From Bifidobacterium moukalabense DSM 27321 (GTDB lineage Bacteria; Actinomycetota; Actinomycetes; Actinomycetales; Bifidobacteriaceae): DNA of 43,650 bases. The notes under the pieces were generated by a model. It was given only the letters and a program-made list of their open reading frames with translations. It did no database searches and had not been told where the DNA came from. Of this stretch, positions 12,769 through 22,200 are shown piece after piece (positions within the stretch are counted from its first letter, which is position 1; each line of letters starts with the position of its first letter). The position numbers were made by a program, and so were the translations under genes. The stretch is taken from positions 1 to 43,650 of the forward strand of contig NZ_AZMV01000003.1 in assembly GCF_000522505.1 (NCBI RefSeq). The letters are read 5' to 3'.

Positions 12769-13169
12769 TATTTCACGACTTTCTGCCAGTAGTCCGTCTT
12801 TTCCTTCGGATTGCAGTCAGGACGTGAAGTATGGTCAACGAGACACCGGTACATGGTCATCTCATACGTGATTCGGTCTCCCTGCTTGTATTCCTTGCCG
12901 TTGGAATCCCAGACCGGGAACAGGACAACATACCGTAGCGCCTTGTCATCGTCCAGTGAGAGAATCTGCTCGGTCAGATAATGCTCGAACGCTTCGTTAC
13001 GGCCTAGTTCCGGTGTGATAGTCCATGATTGGATGATCTGGCCGTCACTCATGGTGTACGAAGGTGTAGCCTTGCAGTAGGCCGGTATCTCCGGCTTCTC
13101 CGATTCCACAATCGGATAGCCATCATCGGACAACGTGACCACGCCATCCTTCAAAAAACCGGTAATCAT
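12768..13169 (-). CDS. Tail protein with CBM5/12-like carbohydrate-binding module
   Basis: The product has 133 residues. The C terminus (YKQGDRITYEMTMYRCLVDH...DYWQKV) has the spacing of aromatic residues of the CBM5/12 (chitin-binding type) fold: a Tyr before GD, a YRC strand, His, and a final Trp. The start at 13169 is behind AAGGAG. It lies among tail fibre genes, so binding to cell-wall sugar is likely. Confidence 0.75.
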   Translation of the reverse strand: MITGFLKDGVVTLSDDGYPIVESEKPEIPAYCKATPSYTMSDGQIIQSWTITPELGRNEAFEHYLTEQILSLDDDKALRYVVLFPVWDSNGKEYKQGDRITYEMTMYRCLVDHTSRPDCNPKEKTDYWQKVVK

Positions 13170-13179
13170 AAGAATCTCC

Positions 13180-14556
13180 TTAAATCTGGTAGGAAATCGA
13201 ACATGCAAAATAGTCAAACGACGCATAACTGCTCGACCCGCCATACTGCCAGCATTTCACCTTGCCAGTAGTCTCAATCTCCACGAACACCGCCGCACTG
13301 CCCTGATGCCCTGCGATCATGCCAAGCATCTTGGAAGGTCGATAGCCTTCCTTGATATAGCCGATTTCGACCTGATTGCTCGTATTGCCTACCGTTGCAG
13401 ACGAGGCGAATGAGTGCATCACGTTCACCGTGACGGTGCGATTCACGCAAGTGGCCGACAGTTCGATGTTGTCCCATTTTTGGGATTGTTTGACATCGAT
13501 GTAGTTGGATGCTCGCATGCCGTTGATGTTCACGGTACCGTTCAGGTTCAAATGGTTGCCGTAAATGTTCGTACCTGCGCTTGGTGCGGCTTGTCCGATG
13601 CCGATGCCTTTGCCGTCCGCGGAGAAGTCGAGGATGTATGTTGCCGGGCCGACCGTGGTGTATGAGGTTCTGGTCGCATACTTGTCGGTGAGCGTGCATC
13701 GGAGCGGATAGGTCGTACTCGAGTCGTATCCGCTTTTGATGACTGTGGTTGTCGTGCCGGTGCCGGATGTTACGGAAGCATCGTAATCATGCCAGCCGCT
13801 ACCGTCCTTCCAGCCGAATTTCAGGCTTACGCACTGGTTCGACGTATCATGTGCCGTATCCACACGCCATACTGCGACGTGTTTGACGTATGTGCCGTCG
13901 TCTTGTGCGTTGCCGCTTGCGTCGCATCGGTAGGCGTAGTAGCTGTCGATGGTCGGCGGCAACGAGTCAAGCTTCCAGACGGCATACAGAGTGTAATTGC
14001 TATCGGACGTGCCGACATATGATTGGCCGGGCTGGTATTGCGCACTGCCGGTAGCCGAGGTTGACCAGCCGAGGAACGTATAATTGGCGCGGGTTGGCTT
14101 CGTGCTTGGAATGGCGAGGGATTCTCCCCACCATTTGGTGACATTGCCGGGCGCACCACTGCCGCCGTTCGCATTGAAGCTGACCGTGTGCGAGGGTTTC
14201 GCGGCCACGGTAAGCGCCAATATGGCTTCGGACAAGCCCGCATACGCGCCATTGATACGGATATTGGCTCGCGTATCGATCGACTGCTGGGAGTGCGTCT
14301 TGGCGACGTACACTTCCTTGGCGCACATGACCTGCGAAGCGTTCGCACCAATCGTAATATTGGTTGGGTCGGCGTCCGCCCACTGGCCGTTCGCGCCAGC
14401 ACCAACATGACCCTTCAGGCCGGCATAGTTCCAGCCGTTCAAGGTTTGCATGCGGCATTCCGCACGAATGGTCACACCATTATTGTCTTCCGACTTTATC
14501 CATGAGCCGAGCCAACAACGCCAATTATATTGTTGCGCACCGTATGCGTCTGCCAT
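13180..14556 (-). CDS. Receptor-binding tail fibre with InlB-type B-repeat
   Basis: The product has 458 residues. The N-terminal half is a beta-rich baseplate domain. About residues 124-193 form an InlB B-repeat-like (Flg_new) module (HTVSFNANGGSGAPG..., ANYTFLGWSTSATG, SNYTLYAVW). The C-terminal part resembles DUF859-type siphovirus tail proteins (ILDFSADGKGIGIGQAAP, GYRPSKMLGMIAG). Such modules mediate contact with the host surface. Likely the receptor-binding protein. Confidence 0.82.
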   Translation of the reverse strand: MADAYGAQQYNWRCWLGSWIKSEDNNGVTIRAECRMQTLNGWNYAGLKGHVGAGANGQWADADPTNITIGANASQVMCAKEVYVAKTHSQQSIDTRANIRINGAYAGLSEAILALTVAAKPSHTVSFNANGGSGAPGNVTKWWGESLAIPSTKPTRANYTFLGWSTSATGSAQYQPGQSYVGTSDSNYTLYAVWKLDSLPPTIDSYYAYRCDASGNAQDDGTYVKHVAVWRVDTAHDTSNQCVSLKFGWKDGSGWHDYDASVTSGTGTTTTVIKSGYDSSTTYPLRCTLTDKYATRTSYTTVGPATYILDFSADGKGIGIGQAAPSAGTNIYGNHLNLNGTVNINGMRASNYIDVKQSQKWDNIELSATCVNRTVTVNVMHSFASSATVGNTSNQVEIGYIKEGYRPSKMLGMIAGHQGSAAVFVEIETTGKVKCWQYGGSSSYASFDYFACSISYQI

Positions 14557-14565
14557 TTTTCCTCC

Positions 14566-16131
14566 TTAACCCACGTATTTCAGGCTCATGTGCCCGTCCG
14601 AACGGGGGACGAACGCATATTTTCCGATACGCAAGGTCTGTAGAATGTCAGCATTATTGATATTCAGGCGGTCGTTGGAGATATAGGCGGCGATGACACT
14701 GCCTATCAAAAACTGCATTTGCGTGTTGGTCAAACGCATTTTCGCAGTGCTCGATGCCGCACCCATCTCCATGACCGGATTGTCACTATCCTGACCGAAC
14801 GTGATGTAGGATTGGCGTGCCGCGATTTCGGCATTCAACCGTTCCGTAAGGTCAGTGACGTTCGTATCATTGGCCGTCTGATATTCGCTCAACTGCGTGC
14901 CTACGCCTGCCGCCGCTTCAGCATTGCTAAAGGCGATAGTCACCTTATCCCTCGTAATATCCAATGAGGATTGCAGGCTTTTCAGACTATCGTCATCACC
15001 CGTATACGTGCCTTGGACAGCCAATGCGATACTGTCCTTGGTGGCACTCACTTCGGACTTCGTAGCCAAGCCGCTACCGTCCGCGCCCTTGTAATCCTGC
15101 ACGACCCCTAAGGCTACCGACTTCGACGTTTCATCCACATACGACTTGGTACTGTACGTACTCATATCGGCCTTGGTTTGATACGTCTGGCTGACTTCGG
15201 TCTTGAAACCGTCGAAATTCGTCTCCACCGTGGTGGCCTTCGACAGTGCATCATTGGCGGTGGCGCTGACCTGCTTGATCGTCTCCGCATTACCCTCGGC
15301 GGTCTGCTTCGCTTCATTGGAAACCGTGACCGCACCACTCGCGGTCTTATACGTGCGGGCCATATATGCGAACATGCTGTCCACGCCCGGTGTAGTCCAT
15401 GTGGCCGTGCCGTCAGACATGATCGTGCGAATCGTCCTATACAGCTTGCCGTCGTAGCCGTCTGGAATGGTTGGCTCCGTTATGCTCCATCCGGACGGAT
15501 TCCCGGCACCGGTTGGAGGCGCCGGAGTGTCCGTCGCCAACTGCCAGAACGTCGTCAACGACGTGACCGAAACGCCAGCCGCACCAGCAGTACCGGTGTC
15601 GCCGGTATCACCTTTCTCGCCCTTAGCGCCTTTCGGTCCGGTCATCAGGACTGGATTGGAAAGCTCCGTCCGGCCATCACCATACGTGACGGTGATTCGC
15701 AGCCACGTATACTGGCCGTCAACGTATTCCGGCGGTGTTTCCGACCAGCCATCGGATGGTGTAGCCGTCGCATCCGTCGAAGTCGCATACTCCGTCTTAC
15801 TCGCGGTGACCGCCAGCTGGCCGGTCTTCTTCGCCTCCTCATACGCCTTATCAGCATTCGCACTGGCGGCATCGGCCTTCTGTGAGATTTCATCCACGGC
15901 CTTATCGATCGCATCCGTATCGACAAGCGGAGTCTGATTGCCGTCCTCGTCAATCCAGTTCGCACCATCCTCGGCACCCTCACCAGCAATGAAATCCTTG
16001 CCGGTCGAGGTAGGAATCCGCACAGTACCGGTCTTGTGGGTCTTCTGCGTTGACGCGGAACGCAATGCCTTAAGGCCGAGGGAAAACGGGATTGCTGAAT
16101 CGTCCGGATTGATTTCCACGTGCTGGGCCAT
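14566..16131 (-). CDS. Baseplate/tail fibre protein
   Basis: The product has 521 residues. It has an N-terminal linker, a helical Ala-rich stretch, a short collagen-like run (TGPKGAKGEKGDTGDTG, about 163-180) and a long coiled coil (about 270-440). A compact C terminus (QSYITFGQDSDNPVMEMG...) matches the end of siphovirus tail-associated proteins. AAGGCGG precedes the start. Probably a shaft connecting the tail tip with the fibres. Confidence 0.82.
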   Translation of the reverse strand: MAQHVEINPDDSAIPFSLGLKALRSASTQKTHKTGTVRIPTSTGKDFIAGEGAEDGANWIDEDGNQTPLVDTDAIDKAVDEISQKADAASANADKAYEEAKKTGQLAVTASKTEYATSTDATATPSDGWSETPPEYVDGQYTWLRITVTYGDGRTELSNPVLMTGPKGAKGEKGDTGDTGTAGAAGVSVTSLTTFWQLATDTPAPPTGAGNPSGWSITEPTIPDGYDGKLYRTIRTIMSDGTATWTTPGVDSMFAYMARTYKTASGAVTVSNEAKQTAEGNAETIKQVSATANDALSKATTVETNFDGFKTEVSQTYQTKADMSTYSTKSYVDETSKSVALGVVQDYKGADGSGLATKSEVSATKDSIALAVQGTYTGDDDSLKSLQSSLDITRDKVTIAFSNAEAAAGVGTQLSEYQTANDTNVTDLTERLNAEIAARQSYITFGQDSDNPVMEMGAASSTAKMRLTNTQMQFLIGSVIAAYISNDRLNINNADILQTLRIGKYAFVPRSDGHMSLKYVG

Positions 16132-16174
16132 AATATAACCGCCTTAAAATGAAGGGCGACGGAAACCCCTCGGC

Positions 16175-17392
16175 TTAGGCCATTGGGTCTTCCATCGCAT
16201 CGAAGATCAGACTTACCTTGTCCGTCTCGTCGCCGGACATTTGCATCAGACGGCATTCGTACAAGCCGTCCGTAAGCGAGGGGAATCCGTTGATGTCCAA
16301 TTCCATGATTTCGCCCGGCCAAAAACTGCCGAGCGGGTGAAGGGGCGTACCGTTTTCGTCCGTGTCGTTTGCGTGTAGCTCGCCCTTGAATTGCACCAAT
16401 GGGCGACTGTTCGCATTCAATACGCCGTCCGTGTGCTGTTTGAGCAGATCGGCCTTGTCCGTATCGGAATCCGAGTAGGCGTTTTCCTTGAGGGGCCAAG
16501 GCTCGTGATTGCCATTCACAAGGCTCAAATCTTCGGACAAGTGGCATATTTGCGCCTTATCCGTACCGGAGCCTGAGCCGTATTCGCGCATGATCGGGCC
16601 GAGATGGTCGATGGTCAGATTCTCCAACGTGCCGCCATAGGGACTGTATGTCAGCCGATGCACGGTCTTCTGGCCTAAATATACGTCGCCGTCAGACCCT
16701 GCGGTGAAGTCGAAGCGTACGTAGTCGCCGGACAGTTTCGGCCTGAACTGCATGTCCGGGCCGCCATCCACATTCGCAATCTTCGTCAACACGTCACTGG
16801 CTTTCAGATTCTGAATATCCCACGAGCTGTACGTGCGCTCGTGACTGCCTTTCTCGCCACGGTAGGCCCAATCGATGGGCAGTTGTCCGCCCGGCTTGAC
16901 GTTCGTGGCAAGCCATCCGACCTCAGCCGCAATACCACGCAAACTCATGTTCTTGAAGCTGATTTCATCGCTCGACGTACTGCCCGCCGCCGTACCATAC
17001 TTGCCCTCACGCACCACATACCGGTTTTCCAACAAGCCCATGATGCTTGAAAGTGAGAAATCCGTGTCAAGCGCGGAATCCTTACGTTGGCCGATCATGC
17101 CGCACAATACCGGCATGCCATACGACCATTCATCATCAAGGCTGGAATGCCAACACAAGGCGATGGAACGCCGGTCGGGTGCGAGCATGTAATTACGCTC
17201 TCCCGCCGACTGCGCCGGAATCGCGCTCCACGGGAGCGTGAGACCGCTCACCTCATTCTCACCGACACCCTTATCCTTAGTGGTAGCCAGTGAGGAATCG
17301 GACACGCTCACGCTCCAGCTGAAGCTTGGCAGGTCAATCGGAGCGAGAATCTTGCCAGTGATCGTATCCACAATGTACGCGCGCCAAGCCAT
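16175..17392 (-). CDS. Minor tail protein (tail tip)
   Basis: The product has 405 residues, starting MAWRAYIVDTITGKIL; 17392 is chosen because AAGGGGG lies upstream. The sequence resembles the actinobacterial siphophage minor tail proteins that follow Dit, with an N-terminal beta domain (LPSFSWSVSVSDSSLATT) and a hub-like body. Part of the tail tip/baseplate; the exact subunit is uncertain. Confidence 0.78.
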   Translation of the reverse strand: MAWRAYIVDTITGKILAPIDLPSFSWSVSVSDSSLATTKDKGVGENEVSGLTLPWSAIPAQSAGERNYMLAPDRRSIALCWHSSLDDEWSYGMPVLCGMIGQRKDSALDTDFSLSSIMGLLENRYVVREGKYGTAAGSTSSDEISFKNMSLRGIAAEVGWLATNVKPGGQLPIDWAYRGEKGSHERTYSSWDIQNLKASDVLTKIANVDGGPDMQFRPKLSGDYVRFDFTAGSDGDVYLGQKTVHRLTYSPYGGTLENLTIDHLGPIMREYGSGSGTDKAQICHLSEDLSLVNGNHEPWPLKENAYSDSDTDKADLLKQHTDGVLNANSRPLVQFKGELHANDTDENGTPLHPLGSFWPGEIMELDINGFPSLTDGLYECRLMQMSGDETDKVSLIFDAMEDPMA

Positions 17393-17403
17393 AACCAGCC
17401 CCC

Positions 17404-18354
17404 TTATCCGATGCTTACGCCCCTGTCCCAGATTTCCAACGTGCGGCCCGGGTAGGTTTGCTGACTGTCGGTTCGGGCGATGAAATACACGTTCTCGCCC
17501 CACCCGATACGATGGTTGCGCATGCGTACCGTATGCCAGCCGGACGGCACCGAAACCAGCGCGTTAAGATGCAGTTGCTGCCAAGCACGCGAGACTTGGA
17601 ACTGGCCGCCGCCACCCTCGACGTCCTTGCCATCCAATTGGAAGCCCGCATACCAACACGCCATCTCCGTCGCGTTCTCGGTCGGCTTAGAAGGGTTACT
17701 GTGCATGCACGCGCAAGCCGTGGCTGTGAAGCGCAGTTCGATCAGACGGTCGGTAGGCAGGAAGAACGTAGTATCCTGCTCATAATAATCCTTACCCCCG
17801 TCGCCCATGTTGGCGGGCCCCTCGTAATTGCGCACATTGCGTCCGAGCAGTCCCTTGGAAGCACCGTATGGCATGGCCCACCGTTCCGCACCCGTGGTCG
17901 TGCACGAGCTGGTCTGCGTCATGCCCGCAGGCACATACATGGCCGTCAAGCGCACCACGTCGGACGGTACCTGATCGAGCGGCAGGTCAGGGTCAGCCGC
18001 AGGCGTACCCTGCGTCACGCCAACGACCACATGATTATCGGAATCGCCCTTATCCAAGTCGTGAGCGCGGAGCCAGATCACATCATATCGCGGCAGGCCC
18101 GCATTGCCGGCGGCGACGGCTTCGGTCTGGCCGCCCGGCCAATAGGCGAGCACCGCTTCACCGGACTGGCCGTCCGGCTGGATAAGCGCCGTACCCGCAC
18201 CGACATCATACGCCAAGTCGGAGCGCCCGGTAACGCCCAAACCTTGGATGATGCCGTCGTTATTCCATTGTGCGCTGATGATATGCCGGTGCACGGATGG
18301 ACTGACGCCCTGATTATCCCCGTCCGGCCTGATACCGAGAGCCGTAGTAGCCAT
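17404..18354 (-). CDS. Minor tail protein
   Basis: The product has 316 residues. The N-terminal part (ALGIRPDGDNQGVSPSVHRHI...GVTGRSDLAYDVGAG...PRYDVIWLRAHD) is typical of a family of actinophage minor tail proteins that carry a beta domain like a fibre base. AAAAGGAG precedes the ATG. It lies between the Dit-like and tip proteins. Confidence 0.78.
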   Translation of the reverse strand: MATTALGIRPDGDNQGVSPSVHRHIISAQWNNDGIIQGLGVTGRSDLAYDVGAGTALIQPDGQSGEAVLAYWPGGQTEAVAAGNAGLPRYDVIWLRAHDLDKGDSDNHVVVGVTQGTPAADPDLPLDQVPSDVVRLTAMYVPAGMTQTSSCTTTGAERWAMPYGASKGLLGRNVRNYEGPANMGDGGKDYYEQDTTFFLPTDRLIELRFTATACACMHSNPSKPTENATEMACWYAGFQLDGKDVEGGGGQFQVSRAWQQLHLNALVSVPSGWHTVRMRNHRIGWGENVYFIARTDSQQTYPGRTLEIWDRGVSIG

Positions 18355-18366
18355 ATTGTCTCCTTT

Positions 18367-19251
18367 TTACATGTATGTGTCGTGGCTGGAACACGAAACC
18401 CAGCCGCTACCAGCCGTGCCAAGCAGTACCGTCAATGCCTTGCCAGCCGGAATAGTCCGCCAACCACGAGAGGAAAGATGCCGGGAAACATCAACCCCAC
18501 CCAACGTCGCCGTACGAGTCCTCGTATCCAACAGGACAGGCGTACCGAAATGAATCGCGGAATCATAACGCAACTCAGTACGCCTGCCCTCGCAATTCAA
18601 ATACAAGCTCACACCACTCGGCCAGTCACCATTGATCGTGAACGTCGGATAAGCACGGCTCGTACCATCATTAGGCAACCGGCACAAGGTCGCACCACCG
18701 GACACCACACCATACGACAACGGATACGCCAAACCCGCATTCGCGCTACCGTAGCTCAAACCGCCAGACTGAATCGTCGCCGCACGAGCCTCACCATCAT
18801 GAGACCTAGACGACAAACGCTCAGGACGCTCGAAAACGATGGTGATTTCGGAATCATCGATCTTGCCCTCACGATACTTCGGCTCCTGACTCATACTCAG
18901 ATAGCCCTGCTCACAGTAGGTGTCCTCGATGCCGTCAACCACACGCAGTTTCACGTGCCGATGCACGAACCTGCGCACCTTGTTCGTCAAGTCGATCAAT
19001 GACTGGCGACTTGAAGCGTTCGCATTCCAGTGCAGGGTGACGGTGCGTGAGGCGTAGATGATGTCATCCTCGCTCACGTCATGTCCGCCGTCACCCTGCC
19101 CTCGCGCCGTCGCCGAAACCTTCGGCGTAGGCGTGGAATGCCAGCCTTCGATGCCATCCTTGCCGATGCACAGGCAATCCAAGTCGCCCAACCCTTCGAA
19201 ACGTACCGTCTCAAGGCCATTGGCGCTTAGCTCGGCATAATACGAGTCCAT
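18367..19251 (-). CDS. Distal tail protein (Dit-like)
   Basis: The product has 294 residues, encoded directly downstream of the tape measure gene, where Dit is always found. The N-terminal region (WHSTPTPKVSA...ASRTVTLHWNA...LIDLTNKVRRFV) has the Dit domain pattern, and the C-terminal half (YPTFTINGDWPSGVSLYLN) matches the Dit galectin-like insertion. It forms the hexameric hub joining tail tube and baseplate. Confidence 0.8.
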   Translation of the reverse strand: MDSYYAELSANGLETVRFEGLGDLDCLCIGKDGIEGWHSTPTPKVSATARGQGDGGHDVSEDDIIYASRTVTLHWNANASSRQSLIDLTNKVRRFVHRHVKLRVVDGIEDTYCEQGYLSMSQEPKYREGKIDDSEITIVFERPERLSSRSHDGEARAATIQSGGLSYGSANAGLAYPLSYGVVSGGATLCRLPNDGTSRAYPTFTINGDWPSGVSLYLNCEGRRTELRYDSAIHFGTPVLLDTRTRTATLGGVDVSRHLSSRGWRTIPAGKALTVLLGTAGSGWVSCSSHDTYM

Positions 19252-19266
19252 TATGTGTAGCCTCCT

Positions 19267-22200
19267 TTAGCCGCGCAACTGATGCCGTGCCGTCTGGACA
19301 TACACGGCGGCTTCACTCCAAGGGTCGGTACGTTCCGGGATGCTGATGTTCATGTTGACGGTGCGATCGCCGCCTTCCGCAGTGCCGCCGAACACCTTCA
19401 GAATCTGGTCGCGGGTGAGCACGAGTTCCGGCTGTTTCGTCTCGTTCGCCACGAGATGACGGCCCGGAGGAAGAATGCCACCACGATCATAGAGGGTTGG
19501 CCGATTGTCGCCCACGATGCCACCAAGCGCATAGCCGCCAGCCCGATTCAAGGCCGACAGGCTACCATACCGGTGCAAAGCATAATTCACGCCAGCGTAA
19601 ATGTTGGCGAGCGGGTCGTAGATGCCCCTGCTTGCGTATGGGCCTGCGTAGGCGGCGAAGGTGCTTGGAATGGTCTGCATCAGACCCTTCGACGGATGGC
19701 CAGCCGCCGCGTTCGAATCCCAATTGTTGATCGCGTTCGGATTGCCGCCGGATTCCTGGTTCATGCGGCGCAGGACGGTATTGGCCCAGCTTTCGGACTG
19801 GCCCAATTCCTTCAACACCCGCACCACAAGGCTACGCCACTGCTCGACACCAGCGGAAACGGCACCCTGATATTGGCCGCCATCACTACTGTCGTCGCTT
19901 GCCGTGGTCTTGCTCACCCATTTGGCCGCAAGTTCGGAAGCCGAAGCCTTCGCCTTATCCACCAAAGCACTGGCCACGCTGACCGGGAGCTTGCCGACCA
20001 TCTGTCCGAACTGACCGCCCGAAATCTTCATGACCTGCGATTTCACGGGGTCGAGAATCTTCGACGTGACCCAACTACCCGGGTTTTTCACGAAGGATTG
20101 TGCCTCTTCGGTCAGGTCTTCCAGCCACTTCTTCACGGAAGAGGTCGCGCCGGAAACCGCGCTCGTCACCTTGGAAACGACACCACCCTTAGCAAAATGC
20201 GGAGTGAGTCCCATATCCTCACGGACGGCGCCAACACCCTGATTCCGGGCCATCGCATTCCAACGATAGATATTGGACGCGCCTACGGCCTTCACCCATT
20301 CCGGCACCATCCACGCCTCACCCGGCGAAGTCATCGCCAGAATGGTATCCTTACCCGGAGCGTAACCGGGATTGATACCACCGTTAGCGAACTTCACGTC
20401 CGGCAGACTGAGCTTCAAACCAACCGCGCCAGCAACACTGTTCCACACCTTCTTGATACCGTTCGTATAAACGGTATCAACGATGAATTTCACAGGGCTT
20501 TTAGCCGCTTCCTTGACCTTATCCCAGCTTTCCTTAATCCAATCCTTCGTAGACTGGAAGGTATTGCCGATCGCGTCCAGCACGTTCTTAATCGGAGTCT
20601 TGACATGCTGGTCGAACCAGTCACCGACAGTACCGAAGATCCCGGTAATCTTGTCCTTAGCCGACTGGAAAAGGTCGTTGAAATCACCCGGAATTCCGGT
20701 GAAGAAGTCGATGATTGAGGTTGGCGTCAATCCCAGCCAATCGACCAGTTCTTGCCACTTCTCCTGAATCCACTCACCAGCCGAGCTAAAGAAACCGCTG
20801 ATCGCGTCAGGAATTCCGGTGAAGAAGTCGATGATTGTAGTCGGTGTAAGCCCTAGCCAGTCAACGACGGCCTGCCACTTCTCCTGAATGGCCGCACCTA
20901 GATCACCGAACACGCCTTGCATGTCCTGCGTGACCTGACTCCAACTGTCGGATAGTTGCGAAGTAAAATCGTTCCACTTCTGGCCAAGAATCTCAACGGC
21001 GCCACTATCATCAATCAGACTGCTGAAAGTGCCGATACCGTTAAGGCTGAGACCGCCCGGCCCGGAGAACACGTTCGTAGCGGTGCCGAAAGCCTTGCTC
21101 AGATCAGGAACCTTATTGAACAGTCCGGTGATCTTGTCGATCGCGTCGGCCACGACATGCACGCCATGCGTGATGCCGTCAATGACCTTGGAAATCGTCT
21201 TGGCAACCTTGAGCCACCAGTCAGCTAGACTTTTCATACCCCACGCCGCATCGGACGGCGTAAGGCTCTTCTTCGCATCATCGGCCTTCGATTTCAAAGG
21301 CGTGAACGCGTCGATCAGACTGCTGATAGCACGTCCGAGCTTCTTGATGGCCGAAGCCCACTTCGACATGCTTTCGCCGATCGTGCTGAAAGTCTCCTTG
21401 ATGGTATCGAGCACTCCGAAAGATTCCAAGTCTTTCTTGAAGGTGCTTATCCACTTGGAAATGTCTTTCAATCCCTGCGCGGCCTTTGACACACCCTCAC
21501 CAAGAGCGCTGATGATGTCAGCGAACGTTTTCGCGGAATCCTTCGCACTGTCGAAATTCGTGGAAATCTTGTTCACGGTTTCCGCGTTGTCCGGCGTCAG
21601 AGCCTTGAACAGGTCGCCGAAGGCGGAGGCCAGAGCGCCGCATCCCTCTGCGAAGGTCTGCACGGCACCGGATTCGCTTAACGTCTGCATGAATTGGCTT
21701 ATCCAGCCGACCACGTTCGCCATGCTGACCGCAATGCCTTCGACGATGTTGCCAATCGTCTTGATCGCACCATTGGCGAACGCTTCGATACCGGCCTTGA
21801 CGTCTTCAGGCGGGAGCAGGTTTGACCATGAGGCGGCTAGTTTGGCCGCCGATTCCTTGATGCTGTCAAACACTTTGCCGCAAGTCGAACGGATACCATC
21901 TAAAGTGGCCTGAAGCTGTGGTGCCCAAGAAGCGGTACCGAAAGCTTTCTTCCATTCGTCAGACAATTCACCTGTCTTGAGATAACTGACAACAGCCGAA
22001 ACCTTGGTCTTTATATTAGTAACGGCTGTCGCCGCAATATCACCGGCTTTACTGAAGCTACCGGAGAATTTGTTGATGGCGTTGGAAATGTTCGACGTAC
22101 CGAACGCCTCGATTACCTTCTGGACGGCCTTCTGCACACGATTCTTCACATTTTCCAATGCCGTGCCGATGCCTTGTGTAGCATCCTTCGCCTGATCGGT

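Noticed and set aside
10131..16131. A shufflon or diversity-generating system acting on the tail fibres
   Set aside because: No inverted-repeat cassettes, second site-specific invertase, reverse transcriptase or template/variable repeat pair was seen near the fibre genes.
17458..20718. Long plus-strand frames of 478 and 514 codons opposite the tail genes
   Set aside because: High G+C removes stops on the opposite strand. Composition is Arg/His-rich, and the minus-strand genes have clear families.
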